Below the pieces are notes generated by a model. The model searched no databases, was not told where the DNA came from, and was given only the letters and a program-made list of their open reading frames with translations. From contig CAZDAD010000014.1 of assembly GCA_964503715.1 (NCBI GenBank), forward strand, positions 1-20,630: a stretch of 20,630 nt of DNA, read 5' to 3'. The DNA is from JARIHD01 sp964503715. GTDB lineage: Bacteria > Patescibacteriota > Saccharimonadia > Saccharimonadales > UBA4665. Below, one piece after another: positions 5,750 to 12,819 of this stretch; within the stretch, counting starts at the first letter, position 1, and each line of letters begins with the position of its first letter. A program made the position numbers and the translations under genes.

Positions 5750-7360
5750 GTGGCAAAGGCAACCAAGTATATTTTTGTAACAGGTGGAGTGCTTTCCGGG
5801 CTCGGAAAGGGTATCACGGCCGCCTCGATTGGTAACCTCCTCAAAGCCCGTGGCCTAAAAGTCAATCTCCAAAAGTGCGATCCCTACCTGAATGTCGATG
5901 CGGGTACCCTCAACCCCCGAGAACACGGCGAATGTTTCGTTACCAAGGATGGTGCCGAAACCGACCTAGATCTAGGTCACTACGAGCGATTTATAGACGA
6001 AGAACTTACGAATGCTAGCTCGGTTATGTCGGGCCGTGTTTTGCTCAAAGTTATAAGTGACGAACGAGCAGGCAAATACAAGGGCGATGATGTTCAGATT
6101 ATCCCTCATCTGACCAGTGCTATTCAGGAGTACATTGCCGCCGCAGGTCAGGGCTTTGATGTTCATATTGTTGAGATTGGCGGCACGGTCGGTGATCTTG
6201 AGAGTCAGAGTTTTATAGAGGCGATTCGTGAGTTTGGCATGCGTGTTGGTAGCGAAAACTGCGCCTACGTACACGTGGTCTATATGCCATACCTCAACGC
6301 TAGCAAAGAGACCAAGACCAAACCTGCGCAGAACTCAGTCCGTGAACTACGCGGTATGGGCGTAGCTCCAGATATATTAGTAGCCCGCAGTGAGTCACCT
6401 GCGCACCATAGTGTCAAAAAGAAGCTCAGTCTGTTTTGCGGTGTCACCGAGGATGCGATTGCTCTATTGCCGAACGCCAAGAGTATATATGAAGTGCCGC
6501 TGACACTTGAGGACACAGGGATTGCTGATGTGATTTGTCGTCGTCTCAAGCTTCGCACCGATAAGCCCGACCTTAAGCTGTGGCGTGATATGGTTCGTCG
6601 TTCTATGCGCGATTTTCCAGATACCGTAACTGTGGGTGTGATAGCCAAGTACATGGACAACCAGGACACTTATATGTGCGTATTTGAGGCCCTGAGGGCT
6701 TCTGCGTGGTGGAATAATCGCAACATTGATATTCGCTGGATTGATGCCGAAGCCCTAGAGGATAATTCTAGTATCGGCAAAGCGCTGGCTGGTCTTGATG
6801 GCATCGTAGTCCCTGGGGGCTTTGGCACACGCGGCCTGGAGGGCAAAATCAAAGCTGCCCAGTTCGCTCTTAAGGATAAAATACCGTACTTGGGGCTGTG
6901 TCTGGGTATGCAAATGGCTGTCGTTGCCGCTGCTCGTAACGCAGGGCTCCAAGACGCCAGTTCCACTGAGCTAAATGCCAAGACAAGCAATCCAGTTATT
7001 CATACCATGGCAGGCCAAGAGGGCAAGCAAAATACCGGTGGCACCATGCGACTGGGTGAGTATCCCTGCAATTTATCCAGAGGCAGCAAGATCGCCAAGA
7101 TCTATGGTACCGACAATATAATGGAACGCCACCGTCACCGCTACGAGTGTAACAACGCTTATCGTGAACAATATGAATCGTGGGGGATAAAAGCCTCGGG
7201 CATATCACCTGATGGTGAGCTGGTTGAAATAATTGAAGCAACTGATCATCCGTATTTTGTTGCTAGTCAGTTCCATCCTGAATTCAAGTCTAGGCCCCAT
7301 AGACCGCACCCGATGTTCGATGGTTTTATCAAGGCTGTGTTGCAAAACATTAGCGAATAG
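5750..7360 (+). CDS. pyrG: CTP synthase
   Basis: 536 residues, full length. PyrG makes CTP from UTP, ATP and glutamine. The N-terminal synthase domain (about 1-270) begins KYIFVTGGVLSGLGKGITAASIG with the ATP P-loop, then QKCDPYLNVD, and VEIGGTVGDLES. The C-terminal class I glutamine amidotransferase domain (about 295-530) carries the nucleophile Cys384 in GLCLGMQ and the His/Glu pair in SQFHPEFKSRP. The GTG start at 5750 has the ribosome-binding sequence CGGGGGA at 5735-5741. CTP made here would supply RNA synthesis and, notably, the CTP-using CarS-like enzyme at the far end of the window. The leader holds competing hairpins; pyrG is attenuator-controlled in some bacteria, but whether that holds here is unknown. 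Confidence 0.97.
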   Translation: MAKATKYIFVTGGVLSGLGKGITAASIGNLLKARGLKVNLQKCDPYLNVDAGTLNPREHGECFVTKDGAETDLDLGHYERFIDEELTNASSVMSGRVLLKVISDERAGKYKGDDVQIIPHLTSAIQEYIAAAGQGFDVHIVEIGGTVGDLESQSFIEAIREFGMRVGSENCAYVHVVYMPYLNASKETKTKPAQNSVRELRGMGVAPDILVARSESPAHHSVKKKLSLFCGVTEDAIALLPNAKSIYEVPLTLEDTGIADVICRRLKLRTDKPDLKLWRDMVRRSMRDFPDTVTVGVIAKYMDNQDTYMCVFEALRASAWWNNRNIDIRWIDAEALEDNSSIGKALAGLDGIVVPGGFGTRGLEGKIKAAQFALKDKIPYLGLCLGMQMAVVAAARNAGLQDASSTELNAKTSNPVIHTMAGQEGKQNTGGTMRLGEYPCNLSRGSKIAKIYGTDNIMERHRHRYECNNAYREQYESWGIKASGISPDGELVEIIEATDHPYFVASQFHPEFKSRPHRPHPMFDGFIKAVLQNISE

Positions 7361-7374
7361 GGTAGGTTAGACAT

Positions 7375-7761
7375 ATGGACCAAGCAACTCCCAAAAAGCG
7401 TATTCTGGTCGTCGAAGACGAGAACGAGCTAGCTAATGTTTACACAATGCGCCTTGAAGCCGAGGGTTTCGAGGTAAAACGAGTCGAAGACGGTGAGGCG
7501 GCCTTGGCCATAGTCAAAGACTTTCACCCCGATCTGATACTATTGGACGTAATGATGCCAAAAATTAGTGGTTTTGAAGTCTTGGACATTTTGCGCAACA
7601 CTCCCGAAACTGCTACCTACAAGGTTGTCATGCTTACAGCTCTCAGCCAAGAGAGCGACAAGCAGCGTGCTAAAGACCTCGGTGTTGATGATTACATTGT
7701 CAAGTCTCAGGTTGTACTTGGTGAAGTCATCGAGCGCGTCAAACAACACCTAGCCGACTAA
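7375..7761 (+). CDS. Single-domain response regulator (CheY-like receiver)
   Basis: 128 residues, one receiver domain with no output domain. All key residues are present: acidic pair Glu14/Asp15 (VVEDEN), phosphoacceptor Asp58 (LILLDVMMP), Thr88 (VVMLTA) and Lys110 (YIVKS). It should therefore be competent for phosphorylation and act through protein contacts rather than DNA binding. It follows pyrG by 14 bp and is probably cotranscribed with it; only a weak GGTAGGT stands before the ATG at 7375. No kinase gene is adjacent; the degenerate kinase at 13583 lacks the phosphorylatable His, so its partner must be elsewhere. Confidence 0.9.
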   Translation: MDQATPKKRILVVEDENELANVYTMRLEAEGFEVKRVEDGEAALAIVKDFHPDLILLDVMMPKISGFEVLDILRNTPETATYKVVMLTALSQESDKQRAKDLGVDDYIVKSQVVLGEVIERVKQHLAD

Positions 7762-7778
7762 TATCTTAGATTGGATTA

Positions 7779-7816
7779 TTGACATTAGCACAATATTGTG
7801 CTAATGTTTATATGTA
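7779..7816 (+). promoter_or_regulatory. Promoter with perfect 26-bp palindromic operator
   Basis: A consensus -35 TTGACA (7779-7784) overlaps a perfect 26-bp palindrome at 7782-7807 with half-site ACATTAGCACAAT. The palindrome fills the spacer, and the best -10 (TAATGT, 7802-7807, 17-bp spacing) lies at its right end, 9 nt before the ATG at 7817. Binding of a dimeric repressor would block the promoter. The alternative, a terminator hairpin for the upstream regulator gene, is weaker because only TTTAT follows and the dyad has no natural loop. Confidence 0.65.
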
Positions 7817-8215
7817 ATGCCAACAAACAAATACAACTTACACCGAAATTTAGCACCTCATAAGCCAACTCACAACCAGAGGCGATTTGAGAAGCAAAAA
7901 CTTCAAATTGCTACAGCCTTTGCCGCAGGCGTCATCATGACGGGCGGTGGCGTAGTTGCATATAATAACTATGTCGAAAGTACCAAGCCTTTAGATGCTG
8001 GTTGTCAGTACACTATGAAGGCTGGTGAAACTGTATTCAACGATGTAGCGGGCAAAATTGCCGAAGGCAAGGGCCAGCCAGTTGATGCTGCCATGTATGA
8101 CCTCAATCGTACAGGCCACAATGAAGACTTAGGGCATGTGGCTCCAGGCCAGACAGTTGATGTTGAGGCCAATGCCTGCAAATACGTTCCTGACGCTATG
8201 CGTCTAAAATCTTAA
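7817..8215 (+). CDS. Membrane-anchored protein with LysM-like extracytoplasmic domain
   Basis: 132 residues. The basic cytoplasmic N-terminus (1-30, many Asn, His and Lys) is followed by one TM segment (about 31-51: IATAFAAGVIMTGGGVVAY). Residues 64-117 read like a diverged LysM: a YTMKAGETVF opening, AMYDLNRTG in the middle and VAPGQTVDV at the end, matching the Y-x-V-x-x-G-[DE]-T-L ... L-x-x-N ... L-x-P-G-Q-x-L-x-V pattern. Cys63 and Cys121 bracket the domain and could form a disulphide. LysM domains bind glycan chains of peptidoglycan. No Shine-Dalgarno precedes the ATG at 7817, but a palindromic promoter lies directly upstream. The LysM call is by pattern and moderately sure. Confidence 0.65.
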   Translation: MPTNKYNLHRNLAPHKPTHNQRRFEKQKLQIATAFAAGVIMTGGGVVAYNNYVESTKPLDAGCQYTMKAGETVFNDVAGKIAEGKGQPVDAAMYDLNRTGHNEDLGHVAPGQTVDVEANACKYVPDAMRLKS

Positions 8216-8256
8216 ATCTAGTTGTCTAAATAAACCGCAAAGACTAAAACAAAAAG

Positions 8257-8285
8257 AAAAACCTCCCGGACGCGAGAGGTTTTTT
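8257..8285. terminator. Bidirectional intrinsic terminator between the LysM-like gene and rpmA
   Basis: AAAAACCTC (8257-8265) pairs with GAGGTTTTT (8276-8284) across a GC-rich loop. The A-run on one side and the T-run on the other make it work in both directions, which suits the convergent genes ending at 8215 (+) and 8302 (-). Confidence 0.8.
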
Positions 8286-8301
8286 GTATAAAACCGACTT
8301 T

Positions 8302-8574
8302 TTATTCTACAGTAACTTCGGTGCGGCGAACTGACTTACCAGTAAAACGTCGTACTTTGCGGCTAGTGAACTTAACTACACCGTCACGATCAGCGTGGAT
8401 AGTGAAGTTGCGGCTAGTGCTAGTGCCTTTACCTGCGCGCTTGGTCTGACCAACCTGGCGAACAATAACTTGACCAGTTTTTACTTTTTGGCCACCAAAA
8501 ATCTTTACACCAAGCCGTTGACCTGGGCTGTCTTTGATATTCTTGGCGGTACCGCCAGCTTTTACGTGTGACAT
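8302..8574 (-). CDS. rpmA: 50S ribosomal protein L27
   Basis: 90 residues on the minus strand. The N-terminus MSHVKAGGTAKNIKDSPGQRLGVKIFGGQKVKTGQVIVRQ matches L27 (compare AHKKGGGSTRNGRDS...RLGVKxFGG in other bacteria), and DGVVKF is conserved. The flexible N-terminal tail reaches the peptidyl-transferase centre. There is no cleavable N-terminal extension of the Firmicute type. The start codon lies 9 nt after the stop of the upstream methyltransferase, and the AAGGAAA Shine-Dalgarno sits inside that gene's last codons, so translation is probably coupled. The gene is not beside rplU (L21), its usual neighbour; if rplU exists it is outside the window. Confidence 0.95.
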   Translation of the reverse strand: MSHVKAGGTAKNIKDSPGQRLGVKIFGGQKVKTGQVIVRQVGQTKRAGKGTSTSRNFTIHADRDGVVKFTSRKVRRFTGKSVRRTEVTVE

Positions 8575-8583
8575 ATGCTGCTC

Positions 8584-9798
8584 TTATTTCCTTGTTATTA
8601 CGAGGAGCTCCCGTGCGACCATTTGGTCGGGGCGTCGATATACCATATCTTGCCAAGAAGCCCACTGAAAACTTACCCGATTGTACCCCAAATCCTCTAT
8701 CTGGTCAAGGGTAGAGAGGTGATAAAGCCTGCCGTCTGGGCCTTGCCAAGCGGGTAGGGCGAGACATAGCCGTGTGCCACTGGGTATTTGCTTGGCAATG
8801 TTACGCAGGAACTTCGTGGCTATCATGTCACAGGTGCCCATAATTTCGCGCAGTTTTTCGGGAGTCGGCCACTGTGATAGGGGGTGACCAAGGTAGCCTT
8901 CACAGGCTACAGCCGAGATTTTGCCTTGCCACGAGTGTGTCATGGCATCACCGACCTCTAATCTGATGTTTTCGCTGACTTTGTTGCGGCCAGACTGCTC
9001 GGTGTAGGTTTTGAGCCATTCTAGGTTGGTGGTGGTATACTCAATCATTTTTGTCTGCAAGTCCGTACCATAGGCCCCAAAGCCCATCAGTAGGGACTCC
9101 TGAAGAACGACACCTGTACCACAGAAAGGGTCTAGCACCACAAAATCTTCACTGGCTTCAGACTTAGCCACCCCAAGATTAACTATGGTCTGAGCTAGTT
9201 TTGGCGGTAGCATGCCCACGAAACTGTCCCGCTTGGGGCGTGTACGGTCACGATGAGCGTAGTCGTCGATATCTTGGATAGACAGGGTTTGTGCCAAAAT
9301 GATATCTTCGCCATTGGCTATAATCAGTAACTCGACACCATTTTCCTCGTCGAGTTTGTTATGGAGTACCTGAGCGGTGTTTAGGGATAGTGCATTGTTG
9401 GGTACGACCCTCATGCTGCGACCCAGCTTTTTGGCGGCCTTTTTTAGCTCGAGGCCAGTGCGGAGCAGGTCGTTTGTACTAACCGAAAGGCCAAAGCAGC
9501 TTATGCCAACCTTGATTTTTCCCTCTAGCGGTAGCGTATCGACAATTTGTGGAAAGGCTTTGACTACCTTGCGGCCCACATCGGCCCATTTGCCGTTGTT
9601 AAAGGTGGCTACAGGCCTTGCCAGGCGTATTGAGCTACCTATACGGCTAAAGGGAACTTCATCAGGTGACGCAGTCGAAAGGACTGCATACTGACCGTCA
9701 TCGACAGGCTTAATATTGTCGGACCCTAGTAGGCTCTCGAGTTCAGCTATGCCAATAGCAGGCTGACGCCCAAGGATGAATAAACTTTTGTACTCCAT
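8584..9798 (-). CDS. TRM11-like THUMP-type SAM-dependent methyltransferase with altered catalytic motif
   Basis: 404 residues on the minus strand. The N-terminal half resembles the RNA-binding region of the TRM11/TrmG10 group (about 1-180, with KKLGRSMRVVPNN and LNTAQVLHNKL), followed by DYAHRDRTRPKRDSFVGMLP (179-198) and the SAM-binding motif VLDPFCGTG (221-229), then YGTDLQ. These enzymes methylate a guanosine N2 in tRNA or a similar base amine. The usual motif IV [DN]PP[YF] is absent; at that place the sequence reads VACEGYLGHPL (297-307). It heads a two-gene minus-strand unit with rpmA. Its ATG (9798) lies 8 nt behind a TACAAT box and lacks a Shine-Dalgarno. RNA methyltransferase is likely; substrate unknown. 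Confidence 0.8.
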   Translation of the reverse strand: MEYKSLFILGRQPAIGIAELESLLGSDNIKPVDDGQYAVLSTASPDEVPFSRIGSSIRLARPVATFNNGKWADVGRKVVKAFPQIVDTLPLEGKIKVGISCFGLSVSTNDLLRTGLELKKAAKKLGRSMRVVPNNALSLNTAQVLHNKLDEENGVELLIIANGEDIILAQTLSIQDIDDYAHRDRTRPKRDSFVGMLPPKLAQTIVNLGVAKSEASEDFVVLDPFCGTGVVLQESLLMGFGAYGTDLQTKMIEYTTTNLEWLKTYTEQSGRNKVSENIRLEVGDAMTHSWQGKISAVACEGYLGHPLSQWPTPEKLREIMGTCDMIATKFLRNIAKQIPSGTRLCLALPAWQGPDGRLYHLSTLDQIEDLGYNRVSFQWASWQDMVYRRPDQMVARELLVITRK

Positions 9799-9812
9799 TT
9801 GTCTATATTGTA
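9799..9812 (-). promoter_or_regulatory. Near-leaderless -10 box for the TRM11-like gene
   Basis: Reading on the minus strand, TACAAT (bases 9812 to 9807) is followed by exactly 8 nt (ATAGACAA) and then the ATG at 9798. No Shine-Dalgarno is present. The -35 is not clear. The spacing equals that seen for ftsE and for the divergent gene at 9873. Confidence 0.5.
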
Positions 9813-9834
9813 ACCCGAAAGTGGCTAATTGCGC

Positions 9835-9872
9835 ATGACTAAATAAGATTGGACTATGTATAATAGACCAAT
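9835..9872 (+). promoter_or_regulatory. Near-leaderless promoter with dyad spanning -10 to start codon
   Basis: ATGACT (9835-9840), an 18-bp spacer and a consensus TATAAT (9859-9864) are followed by 8 nt and the ATG at 9873. An inverted repeat with arms ATTGGACTAT (9848-9857) and ATAGACCAAT (9863-9872), matching at 9 of 10 positions, covers the -10 box and ends one base before the ATG, as expected for an operator. Confidence 0.6.
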
Positions 9873-10940
9873 ATGTCCGAACAAAGTTTTTGGCGTCGTA
9901 ATTGGAAGCTAATCCTCAACATTGCAACGGTTGTGGCCTTGCTCGGCTTGGTGGTTGCCATACATGAGCAGCTACTCGAAACTCTAGAAAATCTCAAAAA
10001 GGTTAACATCTGGTTTTTGCTGCTATTGCCGCTTATCCAGCTTGGCAATTACCATTCTCAGACCAAGCTTTATCAGGGCCTATTTGCTGCTCTAGGCACA
10101 CACTTTAGCTACAAGAAACTTTTCAAGGCCTCTCTGGAGATAAACTTCATTAACCATGTATTTCCTAGTGGCGGCGTCTCAGGGATATCCTACTTTGGCA
10201 TGCGGCTAAAGAACAAAGAAGTCACAGGCTCCAAGGCGACTCTGGTTCAGTTGATGAAGGTCGTAATGCTCATACTTTCGTTTGAGCTATTGCTGATAAT
10301 TGGTCTACTGATTCTTGGTCTTAACAACAAGGCAAATAACTTTACGATTATGATTACTACTCTCATAACGACTCTGATGGTTCTGGGGACCTTGTTATTC
10401 GGATTTATAATTGGCAGCAAGTCACGCATAAACACCGCCGTGAAGGCAATTACCAAGGCAATCAACTGGTTGGTCTATGTGTTTGTGCGTAAGCGTCGAC
10501 AAATCATCAACAGTTCTCGCATAGAGACAGCCTTCGACGATATGCACAATAATTACTTGCAACTTCGCAGCAAATGGCGTGAGCTCAAGCAGCCGCTAAT
10601 ATGGGCTTTGGCGGCCAATGTCACGGAGGTTTTATCGGTCTATGTAGTCTATATGGCGTTTGGGGAGTTTGTGAATATCGGGGCAGTTATTCTGGCCTAC
10701 TCCGTGGCCAATTTTGCAGGGCTAGTATCGGTGATGCCTGGAGGGGTCGGTATTTATGAGGCCCTAATGACGGGTGTTCTGGTCGCATCGGGCGTACCTG
10801 CGGCAGTTAGTCTGCCTGTAACAGTAATGTATCGGGTCCTCAACACGCTTATTCAGGTGCCGCCAGGCTATGTTCTGTACCATCGTGCTATTCGCGAACA
10901 CGGCATTGAAGTCGATCCCGAATCAGGGAAAGTAGCTTAA
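9873..10940 (+). CDS. Flippase-like integral membrane protein (UPF0104 / lysylphosphatidylglycerol synthase TM family)
   Basis: 355 residues with about seven or eight hydrophobic segments. The arrangement matches the UPF0104/AglD-MprF transmembrane family: an early TM (about 14-32), INHVFPSGGVSGISYFGMR (91-109), and near the C-terminus VANFAGLVSVMPGGVGIYEALMTGVLV (280-306), the family signature. Members flip or transport lipid-linked substrates, or form the membrane part of MprF, which modifies phosphatidylglycerol. The soluble aminoacyl-transferase domain of full MprF is absent, so a translocase role is more likely than lipid lysylation. Its stop TAA is part of the AAGG ribosome-binding site of xseA, so the two are coupled. 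The promoter is near-leaderless with a dyad. Confidence 0.85.
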   Translation: MSEQSFWRRNWKLILNIATVVALLGLVVAIHEQLLETLENLKKVNIWFLLLLPLIQLGNYHSQTKLYQGLFAALGTHFSYKKLFKASLEINFINHVFPSGGVSGISYFGMRLKNKEVTGSKATLVQLMKVVMLILSFELLLIIGLLILGLNNKANNFTIMITTLITTLMVLGTLLFGFIIGSKSRINTAVKAITKAINWLVYVFVRKRRQIINSSRIETAFDDMHNNYLQLRSKWRELKQPLIWALAANVTEVLSVYVVYMAFGEFVNIGAVILAYSVANFAGLVSVMPGGVGIYEALMTGVLVASGVPAAVSLPVTVMYRVLNTLIQVPPGYVLYHRAIREHGIEVDPESGKVA

Positions 10941-10948
10941 GGCCTATT

Positions 10949-12100
10949 GTGGGTGAGGCGGTTACATTTTCGGTAAGCGACTTCGTAGCTTCACTTAACC
11001 AAACACTTGATGTTGCCTATGGAGCGGTCTATGTAACGGGCGAGGTGGCTAACTATCGGCTTAGCCGCAATCAGTGGATATATTTTAGCCTCAAGGATGA
11101 TACGGCGACTGTCAAATGCTTTGCTAGCCGATACTCGGTTAACACCCCACTTGAAGATGGTATGAAAATTACTGTCTTGGCCAACCCAAGGCTACACCCA
11201 CTGTATGATTTTAGTCTAAACATTCAGTCCGTTAAGCTGGTGGGCGAGGGAACTATCAAAAAGGCCGCCCAAATTACCGAGGCTAAGCTAAGGGCTGAGG
11301 GTTTATTTGATCAGGACCGCAAGAGGAATATCCCATATCCACCGAATAATATCGCCTTGATTACATCGGGCGAGTCGGCGGCGTATCGTGACTTTGTAAA
11401 AATACTGGATGGTCGGTGGTGCGGTGTGAACGTAACGCTAATTGACGTTCTGGTTCAGGGTGATGGCGCACCCAGGCAACTGGTCAGGGCCATTGAGCAG
11501 GCTCAGATGCTTAACGATATGCCCGATTTGGTCGTTATTACTAGGGGTGGCGGCAGCGCTGATGATTTGCAGGCTTTCAATGATGAGTCGGTAGTTAGAG
11601 CTGTAAGTACCTGTCGAGTGCCTGTCGTGGCTGCCATCGGTCATGAAGTTGACACCTGTCTAGTAGAACTTGCTGCGGACTTGCGGGCTAGTACGCCGAG
11701 TAATGCGGCGGAGCTCATCTCTCCTGATAAAAGCCATGTTAAATCCTACCTTAATCGTGAGCGCCAGAACATGTTTAGGCTGCTGGAGCAGAGCCTTGCC
11801 AATGCCTACGACTCATTGTGCCAAAATCGTCGTTCAGTTAGCGACAATATCATTCGGGTAATAGATAACGCCAGCCGTTTGTTGGGCCAAAAGGCCCTAT
11901 TACTCGACAGTCTCAACCCTGACTTGGTATTGCAGCGTGGTTATGCAATTGTCCGCAAGGGTATGCACCAGATATCGTCTGACGGCCTAGCAGCCAATGA
12001 TTTAATTAGTGTTGAGACAGCCAAGCACACAATACAGGCTAGAGTTGTGAGCATAGAATCTAAAAGGAGGATAAGTGATGGCCCAAGACCAAAAATATGA
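10949..12100 (+). CDS. xseA: Exodeoxyribonuclease VII large subunit
   Basis: 383 residues from GTG at 10949, with AAGG at 10939-10942. Order: an N-terminal OB-fold (about 5-95, TFSVSDFVASLNQTL and VTGEVANYR), then the catalytic domain with PPNNIALITS, VVITRGGGSADDLQAFNDE and GHEVDTCLVELAADLRASTPSNAAEL, the conserved motifs of XseA. The helical C-terminal part is shorter than in E. coli (456 residues), giving a compact form. With XseB it degrades single-stranded DNA to short oligonucleotides in repair and recombination. The 3' end overlaps xseB by 23 bp. Confidence 0.95.
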   Translation: MGEAVTFSVSDFVASLNQTLDVAYGAVYVTGEVANYRLSRNQWIYFSLKDDTATVKCFASRYSVNTPLEDGMKITVLANPRLHPLYDFSLNIQSVKLVGEGTIKKAAQITEAKLRAEGLFDQDRKRNIPYPPNNIALITSGESAAYRDFVKILDGRWCGVNVTLIDVLVQGDGAPRQLVRAIEQAQMLNDMPDLVVITRGGGSADDLQAFNDESVVRAVSTCRVPVVAAIGHEVDTCLVELAADLRASTPSNAAELISPDKSHVKSYLNRERQNMFRLLEQSLANAYDSLCQNRRSVSDNIIRVIDNASRLLGQKALLLDSLNPDLVLQRGYAIVRKGMHQISSDGLAANDLISVETAKHTIQARVVSIESKRRISDGPRPKI

Positions 12101-12281
12101 TGAGCTAAGTAGCGAGTTGGACAAAGTTATTGCCGCTCTGCAAGCACCAGATATATCTGTGGACAAGGCACTTGAGTTGTATGAAGAGGGTAGTAAGCTG
12201 ATTAGCCAGCTCCAGAATTACCTGCAAAACGCCCAAAACACAATCAACAAGATTAAAGTTGATATCGGTGAGGAAGCTTAG
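12078..12281 (+). CDS. xseB: Exodeoxyribonuclease VII small subunit
   Basis: 67 residues from the ATG at 12078; an in-frame GTG at 12075 is also possible, but AAAGGAGG at 12063-12070, an almost ideal Shine-Dalgarno, is better spaced for the ATG (7 nt). The sequence is a two-helix XseB: YDELSSELDKVIAALQAPDISVDKALELYEEGSKLI. It caps the coiled-coil of XseA and is needed for a soluble active enzyme. The ribosome-binding site lies inside xseA, fixing stoichiometric, coupled expression. Confidence 0.94.
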   Translation: MAQDQKYDELSSELDKVIAALQAPDISVDKALELYEEGSKLISQLQNYLQNAQNTINKIKVDIGEEA

Positions 12282-12286
12282 CTGGT

Positions 12287-12775
12287 ATGCTTTTGGCCCT
12301 AGTGGTTATTTCTGTAGTCATTTTGATGTTTGGCTTTGTACTACTCTTTGGACCACCCTATTTGCCAACCCTAAAGCCTCAGATTAATACAGCCTTTGAA
12401 CTGCTTGATATTCCACCTGGCGGCGTAGTACTCGAGCTTGGATCGGGTGACGGCAGGGTTCTGGTGGCCGCAGCGAAGCGTGGCTACAGGGCTGTAGGTA
12501 TAGAGCTGAACCCGCTATTATTCTTGGTATCCAAGCTGATAACATTCAAGTATCGCAACCAAGTCAAAGTAGTATGGGGTAATATGTGGGCTAGACCTTG
12601 GCCAGAGGCTGATGCCATCTTTGCGTTTATGTTGCCCAGATTGATGAAGAGACTTGATCACGAAATAGAAAACTGGTCTGGTAGGCCAGTGAAGTTAGCC
12701 AGCCATGCTTTTAGGGTCGATTCCAAGACCGCATCTGCCCATAAAAATGGCGTCTACATCTACGACTATCGATAA
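12287..12775 (+). CDS. Membrane-tethered class I SAM methyltransferase (FAM173/ATPSCKMT-like)
   Basis: 162 residues. An N-terminal TM (1-21) is followed by GPPYLPTLKPQINTAFELL and the SAM motif I VVLELGSGDGRVLVAA (47-62), then the acidic end of strand 2 in VGIELNP. GSGDGR, the preceding membrane helix and the PxLPT segment resemble the FAM173 family, whose mitochondrial members trimethylate a lysine in the c-subunit of ATP synthase; bacterial members are mostly uncharacterised. A protein-lysine methyltransferase acting on a membrane protein is therefore possible but unproven. It starts 5 nt after xseB and is probably the last gene of the operon. Confidence 0.75.
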   Translation: MLLALVVISVVILMFGFVLLFGPPYLPTLKPQINTAFELLDIPPGGVVLELGSGDGRVLVAAAKRGYRAVGIELNPLLFLVSKLITFKYRNQVKVVWGNMWARPWPEADAIFAFMLPRLMKRLDHEIENWSGRPVKLASHAFRVDSKTASAHKNGVYIYDYR

Positions 12776-12819
12776 TGCTATTGCTTTTGTTGTTGAAAAT
12801 AAGCTAACATTTAATCAGT

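Noticed and set aside
5972..6274. Minus-strand frames inside pyrG
   Set aside because: These are shadows of a conserved full-length CTP synthase.
7782..7807. CIRCE element (HrcA binding site)
   Set aside because: The outer heptamers TTAGCAC/GTGCTAA agree, but CIRCE has TTAGCACTC-N9-GAGTGCTAA; here the heptamers are only 6 bp apart, and the following gene is not a chaperone.
8618..8631. CGACCA-TT-TGGTCG inverted repeat
   Set aside because: It lies inside the TRM11-like coding region, has short arms and no promoter context; probably coincidental.
9873..10940. Full MprF lysyl-phosphatidylglycerol synthase
   Set aside because: Only the transmembrane flippase-like part is present; the soluble aminoacyl-transferase domain is missing.
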